Positions 20,020-31,970 of a DNA stretch of 64,000 nt are shown here, piece by piece. Below the pieces are notes generated by a model, which worked only from the letters and a program-made list of their open reading frames with translations, made no database searches and was not told the origin of the DNA. Both the position numbers and the translations under genes were made by a program. The first letter of the stretch is position 1, and each line of letters opens with the position of its first letter. The stretch is from Prosapia bicincta (lineage: Eukaryota > Arthropoda > Insecta > Hemiptera > Cercopidae): contig JBAIZL010000376.1 of NCBI GenBank assembly GCA_036971475.1, positions 9,265,501 through 9,329,500 on the forward strand, given 5' to 3'.

Positions 20020-21468
20020 CTGAAAGTCGTAGTTACACTTAGTCAGTTTTAGCAAAATATATTAGGCGATGCAGAAAGTCATCATAAATACGAAAATATT
20101 TATGAAATCTCTTGCTCATGCCCCAGAAATAAACAAATTTGGCAATGGTAATAAGTTAATAATTGAACATTTTGGGTTTACTTTTTTGACATAGTAATTC
20201 GCAAAATGCCTAGAAATGCAATTAAATATATTGTTAACTCTCAAAATAAGGATGTGACAAAAGTGATTTTATCACTTTACTTTATAGAAATATCTAACTC
20301 GCACACACCTCTTTTTTTATGTAACAGTAAGTCGGAAAATGACTTAAAAGAACGAAGCAAACACATAGAGACACATTTTTACACAAAACAGAAAATATGA
20401 CTTAAAAAAAATACACACTTTTTTTATTTCTATCTTTGGCCTAAAAACGATAGAACTTACTGCGCAACACAGTGTGAAATTGAAGTGTTTAAGTTGATTT
20501 TATTTTTCAAAACTTGTAATTTTTGGGAATTAACAGCAAGTTTAATTATATTTTGAGGATTCTGCGAGTTACTCCGTCAAAAAAAGTAAGCCAAAACGTA
20601 GACAAGGGGGATTCCTATTTCCTACATTTTTAAAATTTTGTTCATATTCCTGATGATTTTCTGTATTCCCCGGTATATATATTTTACTAATATCATTTAT
20701 ATGGGAATCGGGATTGAATACCAAAAAACCTATCTCTTAATTTGGTACAGCTTACCCTACATAAACAAGTTACATAGTTGTTAACATAATTACGTAGTTG
20801 CTACATAGTTGTTATTAGTTAACAAATACAATTTTGGTAACATGTACATAAACTATATTAAACCAAATCTAGATCAAGGTGGTAGGTTCCCGTAGCATAA
20901 AATTTTTTACCTAAATCAGTAATAATAATTCACCATTATTAAACTCTAAATCAATCATAAATAAATCGCTATTCAGATTAATTTTTTTCTTTAAAAAAAA
21001 CATTTACAACTGTCAGAATAAGAATAATATAGAATGTTTTAGAAAAAAATTTGTTCATTGTTATCCAACATCACCTGATATTCCCTTATGTATGTGATTT
21101 TATCTTCTGTGCTCACTATTTATACACTATTATTATAATAATCTTCACATTTATAAAGTTACATGACCTTTTTGACATTCTGGATGTTGTTTCCAAATTA
21201 ACTGTTTTTTCGTTGATCAATACTTGTATATTTTGGTGGTATTTTATATTTATTCATTTAGCTCAAAATTACTTAAATTAGACAAATATTTTGATAGGTA
21301 TTTGTAATATTTTATCCTCATAATTATCTTTTATGTAATTTATTGGTTCTCTTATTGATAATATCCACATAATGTAATGGACTACAAAATTCAAGTCTTT
21401 TATTGAGTTGCAATCTAGATGCAACAACAATTACCCTTTATAGTTATATTGGAAAACTTCCATAGATA

Positions 21469-21744
21469 TTATCTGGAATGTATGCATTGACACTTTGTAC
21501 TAATATCTATATATTTATTAGTGAAATCTACTTTGCTTGTTGCTGTAGCTATAAAATTAATTTCATTTTTATGAGATAGAATATCATTATAAAGACATCC
21601 AAATGGGGAAACTGTCTTTGGATTATAAACTATAGTTATTCCATGGTGAAAATCTATCATTTCTTTCATATGTTTAAATGTAGATACACAAATTATACAT
21701 AATCCTATTAAATTCAGTACTACAATTAGTTGTAGTGGGAACAT
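21469..21744 (-). CDS. Small conserved ORF of unit X, copy 1 (91 aa)
   Basis: Begins MFPLQLIVVLNLIGLCIICV, an N-terminal hydrophobic segment fitting a signal peptide or membrane anchor, followed by a polar domain with DFHHGI, NPKTVSP, SHKNEINFIA and a Cys pair (KCQCI). It is nearly identical to 48,942-49,217 and about 75-80% similar to 44,899-45,222. In the last the frame runs 16 codons longer and ends in a Cys-rich GNRCCI. I do not recognise the family. Survival of the frame in three copies suggests it was once a gene of the element. Confidence 0.5.
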   Translation of the reverse strand: MFPLQLIVVLNLIGLCIICVSTFKHMKEMIDFHHGITIVYNPKTVSPFGCLYNDILSHKNEINFIATATSKVDFTNKYIDISTKCQCIHSR

Positions 21745-22089
21745 AATTTAACTAAAAGTGATTTGAAATTACAAATTTGTTAGTAATTTGGTAGTTAATA
21801 TTTATACATTTGATGGAATAGTGTGATTGATAGTTGGGTTCCCTATAACTTCAAGTCTTTCTAGTTTTCTTGGATACTATTATTATGTCTTGTTTCTGGT
21901 AATTAACCCATTAATGCTTTAGAATCGTGTAATTTATCTTGATATTTAGTGTAAGCGCTACCATCAATTATTGAGGATGCTTATTGAGAGGTAGGCTTTA
22001 AATGTTTAAAGAATGACATTGTATTCGATGATGAATTTGTTGTGCAATATTCTCGGTCAATTCCCTCTTCTGCTGTAGGGCTGTATATT

Positions 22090-22690
22090 AATTGATCATG
22101 CGATGAGATTTGTGTAACTGTAAGATTAATGCAACTGTCCTGGTTTCATATTGGTCATCTTAATGTGGAAATCACTGAATTTTGGGTGATTATGCTGGTT
22201 TCGATTATATCCATCTTAATTTTTATGGTAGGTTTCATAGTTTGGATTTTTTCTATGATAATCTAAATTACTATTGTGAATACTTCTAAATTGAAGTGTA
22301 GTGTCGTTATTTTTCTGATAGGCTGATGTTTGGTTCGAATTTGGTTAACTGTTTTCAAGCTACGGGTTTATGTGGTGTCGAGTTGGCACATATTGATGAT
22401 AATGTTTATAAGGAGAAGCTGTGTGACTATCAGTTCAAATTTCATGTATACTATTTGATAAATCATCAAGGTTATTCATGTAATAATTGTGGCTAATATT
22501 TCTACTAACCAAAGCATTTTGCTTCTTATTTTCATATTTTAATTCTATATCTTTCTAGTAAGAATTTCTAGGAATCTCTCTATATTAGTAATGTTTTGTA
22601 CTCTTTCAGAGTCTCTAATTCGGTCTGTAAAATTATGGGAAAGGTGTTGTACGATTTCTACTTCGGACAGTATTGGAATGTTTAAGAGTT
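22090..22690 (-). pseudogene. Gag-like remnant of an LTR retroelement
   Basis: The minus strand reads ILSEVEIVQHLSHNFTDRIR followed by VQNITNIERFLEIL (about 22,690-22,575). This resembles the capsid end of Ty3-type Gag proteins (E-x-E-I-V-x-x-L-x-x-H-F ... I-x-x-I-x-x-F-L-E-I-L). An Asn- and His-rich stretch to about 22,150 follows, with several stops and frame changes. It lies upstream of the unit X small ORFs on the same strand, so X may derive from an LTR retroelement. No LTR was found. Confidence 0.4.
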
Positions 22691-23039
22691 AAGGCTCGAT
22701 TCAACATATATTCGGTTTTGAATTTTGTAGTCCATTACGTTCGGTGAATCTTATTAATCACTTAAACAATAGTTTATGACTATCCAAACTTTAAATTTTT
22801 ATAAACTTACTGACACGTTTTCAATTGCTATGTTCCGATCTTCATCAGTGTCTACTGCTTGGAAATGTGGGGTCAACGGTGACAATTTTAAAGGTAGGTT
22901 TTCGATAATATCAAAGAGTATGTGTGATTTGTATTGTGTTTGTTCGTTTAATATATTTGTACTTTGTGTGTCTGTAAATTTCATATTGTTCTAGTGTGTT
23001 GAGATGTGGTCATTTTTTGTTGATGTGTAGGATTTCTAT

Positions 23040-23330
23040 AAATAAAATAAAAGACATAAACATATCACACAATTCAACACTACTATCACTCGACTTAACA
23101 AATATGAACACCAACATACCCATACCCGAAACGCTCAACATCCTACAAACCCAATTAATACAGAACAACATACCTAAAGCCCACGTTACCATAAACAATC
23201 ATAAACATCCTCAAAACCATCACCAAAAAATAACTATTTCACCCACAACTCAAACTTCTATTCACAACCAGATGGCCTACCCATGGGAAGTTCTATCAGT
23301 AGTGTCTTAAGCGAAATTTTTCTACACAAA
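23040..23330 (+). pseudogene. PLE reverse transcriptase fragment
   Basis: Reads STLLSLDLTNMNTNIPIPET (around 23,077-23,136), the RT motif with the first catalytic Asp, and later, after frame changes, FYSQPDGLPMGSSISSVLSE (23,250-23,310), the strongly conserved PLE motif before the YxDD box. The YxDD part itself is deleted; the GIY-YIG domain follows about 70 bases on. Confidence 0.7.
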
Positions 23331-23403
23331 CAAAACAACAACAAAAATAGCCACCAAATTTCAAAAAATAGGATACAAAATAGCATACAAAACTAATAAC
23401 AAG

Positions 23404-23721
23404 GTGCAATACAAAATACAACACAACACCAACAACAAAGATAAACTACAAGCACCAGGTGTATACAAACTGAAGTGCGACAAATGTTACAAATTCTACA
23501 TTGTACAAAGAGGTCGCAGCTTTAAACAAAGAGTCGAGGAACACAAACAGAACACCAACTCAACATTTTACAATCACATAAAAGAAACAGGACACAAATA
23601 CACAGACATTTACCGCAACCTAGAAATCCTACACATCAACAAAAAAGGACCACATATCAACACACTAACACAATATGAAATTTATACACACATAAACACA
23701 AAGTACAAACATATTAAATGA
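23404..23721 (+). pseudogene. PLE GIY-YIG endonuclease domain
   Basis: A 105-codon frame. GVYKLKCDKCYKFYIVQRGR contains the GIY-YIG core with the PLE-specific Cys pair (C-x-x-C). It continues SFKQRVEEHKQN, NHIKETGHKYTD, and LEILHINKKGPHIN. The second tripeptide reads YIV instead of YIG, a substitution at a core glycine. The C-terminal part overlaps the right terminal repeat. Confidence 0.8.
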
Positions 23722-23954
23722 ACCAACACAATACAAATCACACATACTCTTTGATACTATCGAAAACATACCTTTAAAACCGTCACCGCTTGACCCAACA
23801 TCTCCAAGCAGAAAACACTGATAAAGATCGGCATATAGCGATCAAAAACGTTTTGTCTCAGTAAGTTTTGACAAATTTACAAAATTTAAAGTTCGGATAG
23901 TCATAAACTATTGTTTGAGTGATAAAGTTTCATCGAACGTAATGGTCTACAAAT

Positions 23955-25045
23955 GTTGTAATTATGGTTTTTGTTGACATTGATGTTACTAATGTTAAAA
24001 CAGTCGCTATTGTTCTAATTATTATTAAATATGTTTTTTTTTCAATATATAGTATCCACATTGTTTGTACATTTGTCTCTGAAGTCAGATCTGTTACGTA
24101 TAGGTCTGTGTTGGACGTGGTCTTGTCCCTTTGTGTAGAACTGGTATTAGTTAAAACCTTGCTGGGCAGATAAATGGAAGGGATGTGCATTGCAAGTGTT
24201 TATAAAGTCTTAGGTTTGAGTGGTTATTAGGACCCAGTATGTATAAAACATTCTGATGATGCTAACTGGGTTAGTGAGAAATATATCAAAAATGTGTAAA
24301 TATTTGTAGCCAAGGTTATTGTTGTTTATTTACCAACTTGCTGTTAACTTCCCCAATTATGATGACAGCCCAACACAATATTAAGAACATCAGGCTAGAA
24401 CAAGCTTTAAGATAAACATGGAATATAATATGCAGGTTCCACGTGAAAGGAATTTTACGTATTTGAGGTTAAATATTTTTGTTAAATCAATGTTTTGTAC
24501 AAGATATATTCTCAAGATTTTATTACAATTTAATAATTTCAATATGAGCATGATCCTTGAGAAAAGTCACTCCGTATCACAAAAGTTGGTAACTATGTGT
24601 AGTATTGACCTTGGAACAAAATAGCTGACATTAACCCAGTACATCTTAAGGATAAAGAATATTTTTTTAAACACATTAGTGGTACTGATCATAAGTGATA
24701 CAAACATGTCAGTTTCTCATCTTTATTCTCTTCGATGTTTGTTTGCTTCAAGAGGGTTTATTTGTGTGTGTGTAACATGACCAGATGTCTATGCTGTCTA
24801 AGGGATATGTATATCAAATGGACTCTCTTCCCTAATGTAGTTAATTATTGGTGTCACTATCTAGCTGTTGTATGTTGTGTTTCGTACTGTATGTAGATAT
24901 ATATTCCTCGATCTGCAGAATTTAGTGAAATTCAAATTTTAATAATTACTTAGTGTAGATATTACATCTTATAATAGATTATTCCTAATATACAAACTGA
25001 AGATAGAATTAATACCATTTACTGTTGGGTTGTCTGGAGATTCCT
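23955..25045 (+). repeat. Repeat unit Y, copy 2
   Basis: Direct repeat of 1-1,080 that also includes about 45 upstream bases (GTTGACATTGATGTTACTAA) shared with 48,390. Differences include small indels (for example the deletion near 24,385 relative to 380-430) and stop changes. No function recognised. Confidence 0.75.
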
Positions 25046-25844
25046 TTTTAACACTTCTTTTTCTATAGGGGGTTTAGCTTTTGCATCAACGAAGGATTCT
25101 GCATTAGGTTCAGATTCCTTTTTATACTCCATGGTAAAACATCTATAATTATCGATAAAACTAATTATCCTTCGAATATACAACCGTATATTCGAGGAGC
25201 ATTGTTTTCATGAGTGGGTAGAAGCAATAGTAATTCCTCTGTGAAATGACTTGTGACCCCTGTTTTATTTATTTCCATCAATTATAGTAGCGTTGTCATA
25301 GTAACCAGTTTGTTTATTTTTAATCTCAACCCTCTTCTCATTAGTTTTCTTTGTTTTTCTGTCTTCTGGACTTTCATAACAGCCAGTAATTTTACAAGAT
25401 TTATTTTTTTATTTGTCTCAAGTTGGTTTTAATAATTTCTTCATTTTTATATGTCAAGATTTACTTAATTCTATCTCCTTCTTTATTCTTCCGTAGATAA
25501 CTGCTAGGCCTTTGTCACAAGATTTTATAAACACTTGCTTTCTGCTTATTAATAAATATGATATTACATTTCTAGTTTTGAAACCAGTTGTGAGGCTATT
25601 ATTTGTTCTATCTTTTATCCCTAGAAAGTGAGGCTATCTTTTAGAACTCTTTTCAAATCTAGATTATTTTCTCAAAATTTCAATATTCAAAACAATTTTG
25701 TTCATAAAATTTAAATTTATCTACTCTAATTTTAGTTAACTAGTTTTGTTATTTTTTCTTTTTTTAATCTGGTCTAGTCTAGTTTGTTTAATGTGTGGTA
25801 ATATTCATCAATTTGGCATAAATCCTTGTCCTATACTATTACCA
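25046..25844. other. No gene recognised
   Basis: AT-rich. A 37-codon minus-strand frame from an ATG at 25,131 (MEYKKESEPNAESFVDAKAK) looks like biased coding sequence but has no known match. Otherwise nothing. Confidence 0.35.
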
Positions 25845-26200
25845 TTTTTTGCAACAGTCAATTTGGTTGTTGCAAGCTTCAAACCACAGACAATGTCAGA
25901 TTTTCGGGTCTTTTATTTGACAAAAAAGACTCTCAAAGATCACACTCGTGTTTGATTTGAAGATGAGATCAGATATTGGGTATGGTTCGATTCCTTTGTA
26001 GTACGAATTTGGGAGCAGATGGTTGGAACTTCTTACTATGTTCGATCAATCAATGTGCTATCTACCTCCTTGGATATTAAAAATATCAGTGTCCAGTTTT
26101 ATTTAACACAACTCTCCTGATATGGTCTAACACCAGGAGTTTTTACATATTTACAGACCACACCAATTTAGTGAAATTATTTTCACTGATGGGTCTAGAC
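25845..26200 (+). pseudogene. Jockey-type LINE fragment, left of the hAT insertion
   Basis: Related to 6,660-6,800. It reads a frame with TKKTLKDHTRV (the loop after the RT palm), then degenerate sequence, and ends at GAAATTATTTTCACTGATGG, which encodes EIIFTDGS, the first catalytic motif of the LINE RNase H domain. The element at 26,201 is inserted at this point. Sequence resumes at 28,822. Confidence 0.65.
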
Positions 26201-28813
26201 CTGCGATTCCCAAACTGTGGTAGGGGTACCCATTGGTGGTACGCGAGACGTTGATAGGGGGTACGTGAGCAGGACCACGCCAGTTTGTTATATGTGCCGG
26301 CTGATGCGAGGGAGGTTTCAGGTTGCGGGAAAAGCAGGGGAAGTTTTGTTTTGCCCGCCGAGTGGCTACATCACTGACGCTCTCCACTTTCTGTCAGTTT
26401 GTCTGTCGTCTGCCAATCTGCACAGTGTGTGTTTTTAAGCGTGTGTCATACAGTAACATTATTCTTATTATTTTATTAATTATTTCATAGGGCAGTGTTT
26501 GTTATATCAATATGGATAACGGGTTAAGCCAGTCTTCAAACGTTAAGAAGAAGCAAAGAGTTTCATCGTTACTTGAAGAAGGTAATTTTACTCCTGTACC
26601 TAGTATGTCTTCATCAAAAGAGCAAAGTTCTTCTGTGTGTTCTGCAACGCCATTAGTTCAACAAACGTGCGTATAATCAAAAAGGCGTAAATATGATATC
26701 AGCTACTTGTCTTATGGATTTACTTGTAATGAGGTCCATGACAATGAAGTTAGGCCACAATAAGTCATTTGTTTAGAAACACTTTCTCACCATTCAATGA
26801 AATCATCTCTTTTAAAGCGTCATTTCCTAACAAAACATGAAAGGTACAAAGATAAACCATTGGATTTTTTCAAAAATAAGGAAGCTTCATTAAAAGGCAG
26901 CAAGATAAATATTAATTCTTTTACCAGTTTGAATTTAAAAGCGGTTGAAGCTTCCTATAAAGTTAGTCTTAGAATTGCTCAAGAGGGCAAACCACATACC
27001 ACTGGGGAAACATTAATATTGCCAGCAACTAAAGACATTGTGTCAACCATGTTAGGAGAAAAAGAGGCTAAACAGATTTATTCATATTCGCTTTCTAACA
27101 ATACAGTTTCAAGAAGAATAAGTGACATGGCTGCTAATGTAAAGGAAACATTACTCATGAATATAAAAAGGCATTCAAATTGACGAAACAACTGACATAA
27201 CTAACATGGTTCAGCTAATATGTTATGCTAGGTACGAAGATGGAAAAAACAGTCGGAGAAGATACGTTATTTTGCCAAAACTTGCCTTCACACACAAATG
27301 CAGACGAAATATTTGGAAAATTAGACAGATTTATCCGAGAAAACGAGCTGAACTGGGAAAAATGTGTAGGAATTTGCACAGATGGGGCAAATGCAATGGC
27401 TGGAATTCATAAGGGAGTTGTTACTCAAGTGCAGCAAGTAAGCCCAAAGGCTAAGTTTATTAATTGTAGTCTTCACCGAAAAGCCTTGGTTACAAAGAGA
27501 TGTCCAGCGGAGCTGAAAACTGTACTGAATGAAGCAGTAAAGACTGTAAATTTCATCAAAGCCAGGGCACTGAACTCACGCTTTTTCCATAACTTATGTG
27601 ATGAAATGGATAGTATTCACAAACAATTGCTTTTGTACACGGAAGTAAGGTGGTTTTCGAGAGGAAGAGTGATATCTCGAGCTTTTGAACTTCGACATGA
27701 AATATTGATTTTTCTATCCGATACAGACTTTCAGTTTTTCAGATGAATTATGGATGAGCAAATTGGCTTATTTGGCAGACATATTCAGCATATTAAATGA
27801 TGTTAACAGGAAACTATAAGGAAGCAATAACACCCCATTCCGAGTTATGGACAAAATCAATAGTGTGAAACTAAAACTAAGATTTGTAGAAGGTGAAGAA
27901 AAGAAAAGCCAAGTGTCATTGTTCCCATCTCTTGAATCTTTTATTAAAGAGAACGAACTCCTCCTGAATCAAACGATTTTGAATGACATCAGATCATTGT
28001 AGCTCCCTCCAAGCTAGCTTTACAAAATACTTTCAAGAAGATCTGAGTTCATACTCGTGGATTAAAAACCCTTTTGCTGACATTGAGAAAATTGTTCCAA
28101 ACACCTTTTCTCTGAAACTCAAAGAGGAACTTTTTGAGTTAAACTGCGATTCGGATCTGAAAGAAGTATGTAACAAAACCACTCTTATTGATTTTTGGAT
28201 CCAACGACGCTCAGAGTATGGGGAAATTACTGACAAAGCAGTTGGGTTTCTACTACCGTTCCGAACTTCCTATCACATCTGCTGTACATCAAGAATAAAT
28301 ACAGGAACCGAATGCAAACAGTGGAATGTGATCTCAGACTCAAGTTAAGCCCAATTATACCAGCCATCAGCAGTTTAAGCCATTCCATTCAAGCTCATCC
28401 CTCACATTGAATAACTGTACCAGAACATTTTCATTGAATGGAGCAAACATCCACAATTCTGAATTTTGTATATTGTAATTTGATTATAATTAAATATATG
28501 TATTAATACAGTTTCTTGCATTTTATTATTCCAACATAACAAGTCTTAACACAGATAACTAAAAATAAAATATATAAAATGGTATTTTTATACATTACAG
28601 ATCTTTTATTCTAATTGCATTTTATCTTTGAAATTCAGATTTTATAACATAAGAGTGATGATAATTGCATATAAAAACTTGGAAAATAAAAAAAGGCAAA
28701 CTAATGATGCATGTACAATTATAATATATATATATGTTAAAGGCCATGGGCCATGGGGTAAATACATAGTACAAACTAAGGGGTACGTCACCAAAAGAGT
28801 TTGGGAACTGATC
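26201..28813 (+). mobile_element. hAT DNA transposon, 2.6 kb, with 8-bp target duplication
   Basis: Flanked by an exact 8-bp duplication GTCTAGAC at 26,193-26,200 and 28,814-28,821, fitting the hAT consensus NTNNNNAN. The ends are inverted copies sharing TTCCCAAACT, preceded by less-matched outer bases (CTGCGA left, GATCAG inverted right). Subterminal GGGGTAC motifs occur near both ends. It contains one plus-strand transposase gene with several disruptions. The outer mismatches at the tips suggest an old insertion. Confidence 0.93.
26512..28410 (+). pseudogene. hAT transposase, ZBED5/FAM200/SCAND3-like, decayed
   Basis: From an ATG at 26,512, in-frame TAA codons lie at 26,674 and 26,761; the latter sits where the BED finger would have its first Cys. 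Then come VICLETLSHHS, KSSLLKRHFLTKHERYKDKP (26,797 on) and DISYLSYGF before it. The catalytic core follows: DETTD near 27,182 is in a shifted frame, and CTDGANAMAGIHKGV (27,375) and LYTEVRWFSRGRVISRAFEL (27,633) are clear. The frame shifts again at the A6 run 27,244-27,249. The C-terminal dimerisation region (LLPFRTSY, then KNKYRNRMQTVECDLRL in another frame) ends at TGA 28,408. All domains are present but split by at least two stops and four frame changes. Confidence 0.9.
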
Positions 28814-28821
28814 GTCTAGAC

Positions 28822-29165
28822 TAAGCTTTGGGACATTGCTATTCATAAAGCCCTAACGGTCATTAAATCTACATCTTCACACCACCTATTGTGCTCCGGT
28901 CCCAAAAGTGCTTTTCAGGATGTATTCTCTGTGACTCTTTATTTAAGAATATTTTGTGTGTAGCTCACAAAATTCAATTAGGGGTTGTTTGGGTAACATT
29001 TTCTTGGATTCCTAGATACTGCAGAACACCTGGTAACACAAAGTGGATGAAGCGACTAAAATGGCTACAAATATGGTGCTATCTACATAACATATTTTAA
29101 TATCTGATTATTTATGTTTTATGAAACTTTCATTTGCTCGCTGCTTGGAATGATGAATGGTAATG
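28822..29165 (+). pseudogene. LINE RNase H fragment, right of the hAT insertion
   Basis: Continues the LINE cut by the hAT element. Frames show ALTVIKST (the SDS-A-L-x-A-L region) and, from 28,995, VTFSWIPRYCRTPGNTKW, a degenerate form of the RNase H motif WIPxHxGxxGNxxAD. The part between TDGS and this region is shorter than in related proteins, so an internal deletion is likely. A related copy on the minus strand is at 55,560-56,190. Confidence 0.65.
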
Positions 29166-31430
29166 TGTGATTCACAATAAGCTGTGAAAAATTAAGGGTG
29201 CTGTCCGTCTATGGAGGTCTTCTATTTGTTCAATTGTAGGGAGAAAGTGGAGGCTACCCACCTTCGGTTCGGCCACTTTTATCTAACTCATGAATATATA
29301 ACAAGGATCCTCCATTGAGTTCATTTTTTGGAAATACCATCACAATCCATCATATACTGGTTGACTGTGGTGGTTAGAAGCATGGCCTTAATATAAAGTG
29401 GTGGACACTGTTAATATACAAAGGAGTTTTATTATGGTGGTGAGGAATGATGCAACAATTGACCCTTCCCTTATTTCTGTTACTTTTTTAAATATAGAAT
29501 ACTAATTGTTTTAGTATTTTAATTATTTATTTATTGTTATATTGCTATGATGTTATTTATTATGGAGTTTTTATTATTATATAATTGTGTATGCTTTTTG
29601 TTACATTTTTGTTTCTGATTATTTTTTGTTGTTATTTATTGCATAATAGACTATAGTTGTAATAATTTCTTTATAGAAAAGAGCTGTTATGATTTGAACC
29701 CTATTATTTGCTATTTACCAAACTTGACATTTGAAACACTATTACATAAATTAATATTTTTGGTTTGTACTACAGCACAAGTATTAAAATTGCAAACTAG
29801 ACAGTGGCTGCATGAACCAAATATTACATAAAGACATATAGTGAAAAAATACTACTGGTTTTATTTTCATCCCAGTCTTATAACGGTTTAATTTAAATAT
29901 CAATAATTATTTTGTGTTTTAGTACTTATACTCTAAGAAAATGATGTAAAGTTAGCTATTGTAATCATCTTGACTTTATTCCTTATATCCATAAATAATT
30001 ATCTTAGAACACGCAACCTAAGTGGAAAAAAATAAAGCAACCTCCTGGGCATACACATTTACAAATTATTGTTTAAACTATGGAGGCTACTTTATGTATA
30101 ATAATTTATTTTATAGCAACAAATATTTATAAATGAAATAGATTTTGTATTTAATATACTGAAATATTTTTTGATAATATGATGAAAATATTAGGTTTTG
30201 TCTCATTGTAACGTTATATTTTGTAACATTAATTCTTAAGGAATTAATGATATTAAATATTGCAGTGGTTTAGTTACATAATTAATTAGTTGATCTGCAA
30301 TGTCAAATGTTTAATTGAAAATAAGAATGTGTTCAATAAATAATTTAAACGACAAATGTTAATTTAAATAAATCAAACTCTACTTCACCAAAAAAGAAAT
30401 ATATATATTTCAAAAACAAGAATACTTTTAATGAATATAAAATAAATTATTCCTAAACAAGAATAAATATACTCATTAAAAGTATTCTTGTTTTTGAAAT
30501 ATTTTAAATTTATTAACTATATTACAAGAAAACATATCACCATATTTAATATAATATAATACAAAAAAAAATCACATTTGAAATGTTACCCTACTTTCAG
30601 ATTTTATAATGTTTTACAGATTTAATTTATCAGACCTTTAAATGTTAAAAAAAATTCTATGGCAGAGCCATGACATCAATTCGAGATTGTTTTGCGTATT
30701 TAGAATATATTTAATTTGTCTTTTCGACTTTAAAATTTGTACTATATTACACAAATGAATTTGCACTTTCCCTATTATTAAAAAAAAAACTAGCATTATC
30801 ATGCCATTGAACGGTTTAAGTTTTAAAGTTAAATTTTTTCTTTTTGATGCCTTAATGTCTTAAAATTATAACTTATCTGTGTTGTAACAAAACTGGTGTA
30901 GCAAACGTGGTTCCTGAACTTAGATCACCATTCTGCATGTTATGTTGGCTCGTAATTTGGAATCTGGTCCGCCGTTGTATCTTAACATAGCATTTCTTCT
31001 ATCAAAAAAAAATAATAAATAAATTATAAGTAAACTGTTACATGTTTAAAAATTTAAAACAAAAGGCTTCCCATCGCTTTTCAATCTTTATACGTGTGTA
31101 TTAGCTCACATCCTGGTAACGAAAAAAAAGGTGGACACGAAGCTACCACGCGAGTATCTTGACTTCCGCGTACCCGTGCTGCGCATATAGCAGTTCCAGT
31201 TTTTCAACATAGATGTCAGGCTCCCTCATGGATTTTAATTTATAATTTTTTAAAATTGTATTTTAGATTTTAAATTTTAATGTCACGTTTGTTTTCTGAA
31301 TCTGTTTTAATATGTAACATTACGTAATATATTGTTAAATCATATCTTAATTATTGAAGACAATGGGAGAAATCATCTAACCTTTTAGTTTGAAGCACTA
31401 TTTTATAGTAGAAGTAAATTCTGTTTATAC
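29166..31430. other. No gene; one internal duplication and one hairpin
   Basis: AT-rich. 29,855-30,195 is a diverged direct repeat of 31,431-32,190 without the hairpin at 31,606, so the region upstream of the zinc-finger array was duplicated. A hairpin lies at 30,402-30,502. A somewhat GC-richer stretch at 31,090-31,225 has no clear frame. Confidence 0.5.
30402..30502. repeat. Hairpin, about 30-bp arms
   Basis: ATATTTCAAAAACAAGAATA-type left arm (from 30,404) and its inverse (to 30,502) pair almost perfectly around a 38-base loop. Nature unknown; a short palindromic insert is likely. Confidence 0.7.
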
Positions 31431-31605
31431 TACTACTGGTAATATTTTTATGCCAGACTTATAACCAGTTCTCATTTAAATATCAATAATTATTTTGTGT
31501 TTTAGTTCTTAAGTTTTAAGAAAATGAAGTAAAGTTGGCTATTGTAATCATCTTGATTTTATTGCTTATATTCATAAATACACAATATCAAGAGCACAGT
31601 GGTAC

Positions 31606-31970
31606 AATATATTACAATAAAAATATTGAAAAGAACCCCAATACCACAAAAATAATCAAAAATAACAAATAAAACAAGTTACTTAAGATTAAACCCTTAT
31701 GTACATTTCGATGACCATGTCATCATCATCAGAGGGTCTTGTTACAAAATACAATCTAGCACACAAGAAGTTACAAACTAGAATGATAATCATTCTAGTT
31801 TGTAACTTCTTGTGTGCTAGATTGTATTTTGTAACAAGACCCTCTGATGATGATGACATGGTCATCGAAATGTACATAAGGGTTTAATCTTAAGTAACTT
31901 GTTTTATTTGTTATTTTTGATTATTTTTGTGGTACTGGGGTTCTTTTCAATATTTTTATTGTAATATATT
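31606..31970. repeat. Near-perfect 365-bp hairpin insert (PLE-end type)
   Basis: The arms 31,606-31,787 and 31,789-31,970 are reverse complements with one mismatch seen. The palindrome and a 25-base left extension lie between direct copies of TATTCATAAATA. The paralogous sequence at 29,985-30,000 is uninterrupted. Each arm carries the motif CTGATGA-T-GATGAC-ATG-GTCATC-GAAA (31,844-31,870 plus; 31,706-31,732 minus). Identical 62-codon frames on both strands follow from the palindrome and are not taken as genes. Confidence 0.9.

Larger units (their letters stand above)
20020..22720 (-). repeat. Repeat unit X, copy 1
   Basis: Homologous in inverse orientation to 48,656-50,740 and in the same orientation to 44,330-45,590. 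On the minus strand it carries a gag-like remnant (22,690-22,090), a 38-codon frame broken here by TAA (MSFFKHLKPTSQ), the 91-codon frame at 21,744-21,469, and a broken STEDKITYIREYQVMLDNNE frame near 21,135. The order and spacing are kept in all copies, apart from the gag remnant, which was seen only here. It is probably a large fragment of one mobile element of uncertain class. Confidence 0.75.
22722..23945 (+). mobile_element. Penelope-like element with inverted ends
   Basis: About 1.2 kb with inverted terminal repeats of roughly 250 bases: 22,722-22,990 pairs with 23,945-23,630. Between them lie RT and GIY-YIG remnants on the plus strand. Inverted terminal copies are a known PLE trait. 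The left flank, TTGAATTTTGTAGTCCATTA, is found unbroken at 49,294-49,313 and, inverted, at 21,370-21,400. This suggests insertion into X-derived sequence. Each terminal repeat carries a CTGATGA-A-GATCG...GAAA-type motif (22,816-22,848 minus; 23,818-23,850 plus, decayed). Confidence 0.8.

Noticed and set aside
25980..26000. tRNA T-loop-like GGTTCGATTCC suggesting a tRNA or SINE
   Set aside because: No A box, anticodon stem or acceptor stem could be placed; it lies in LINE-derived sequence.
31844..31885. A canonical hammerhead ribozyme
   Set aside because: The core boxes and stems are present, but one extra base separates CTGATGA from stem II in every copy, so I report a hammerhead-like motif and not a ribozyme gene.
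31689..31887. Two identical 62-codon frames on opposite strands
   Set aside because: They are the automatic result of the near-perfect palindrome; no codon bias or homologue supports a protein.
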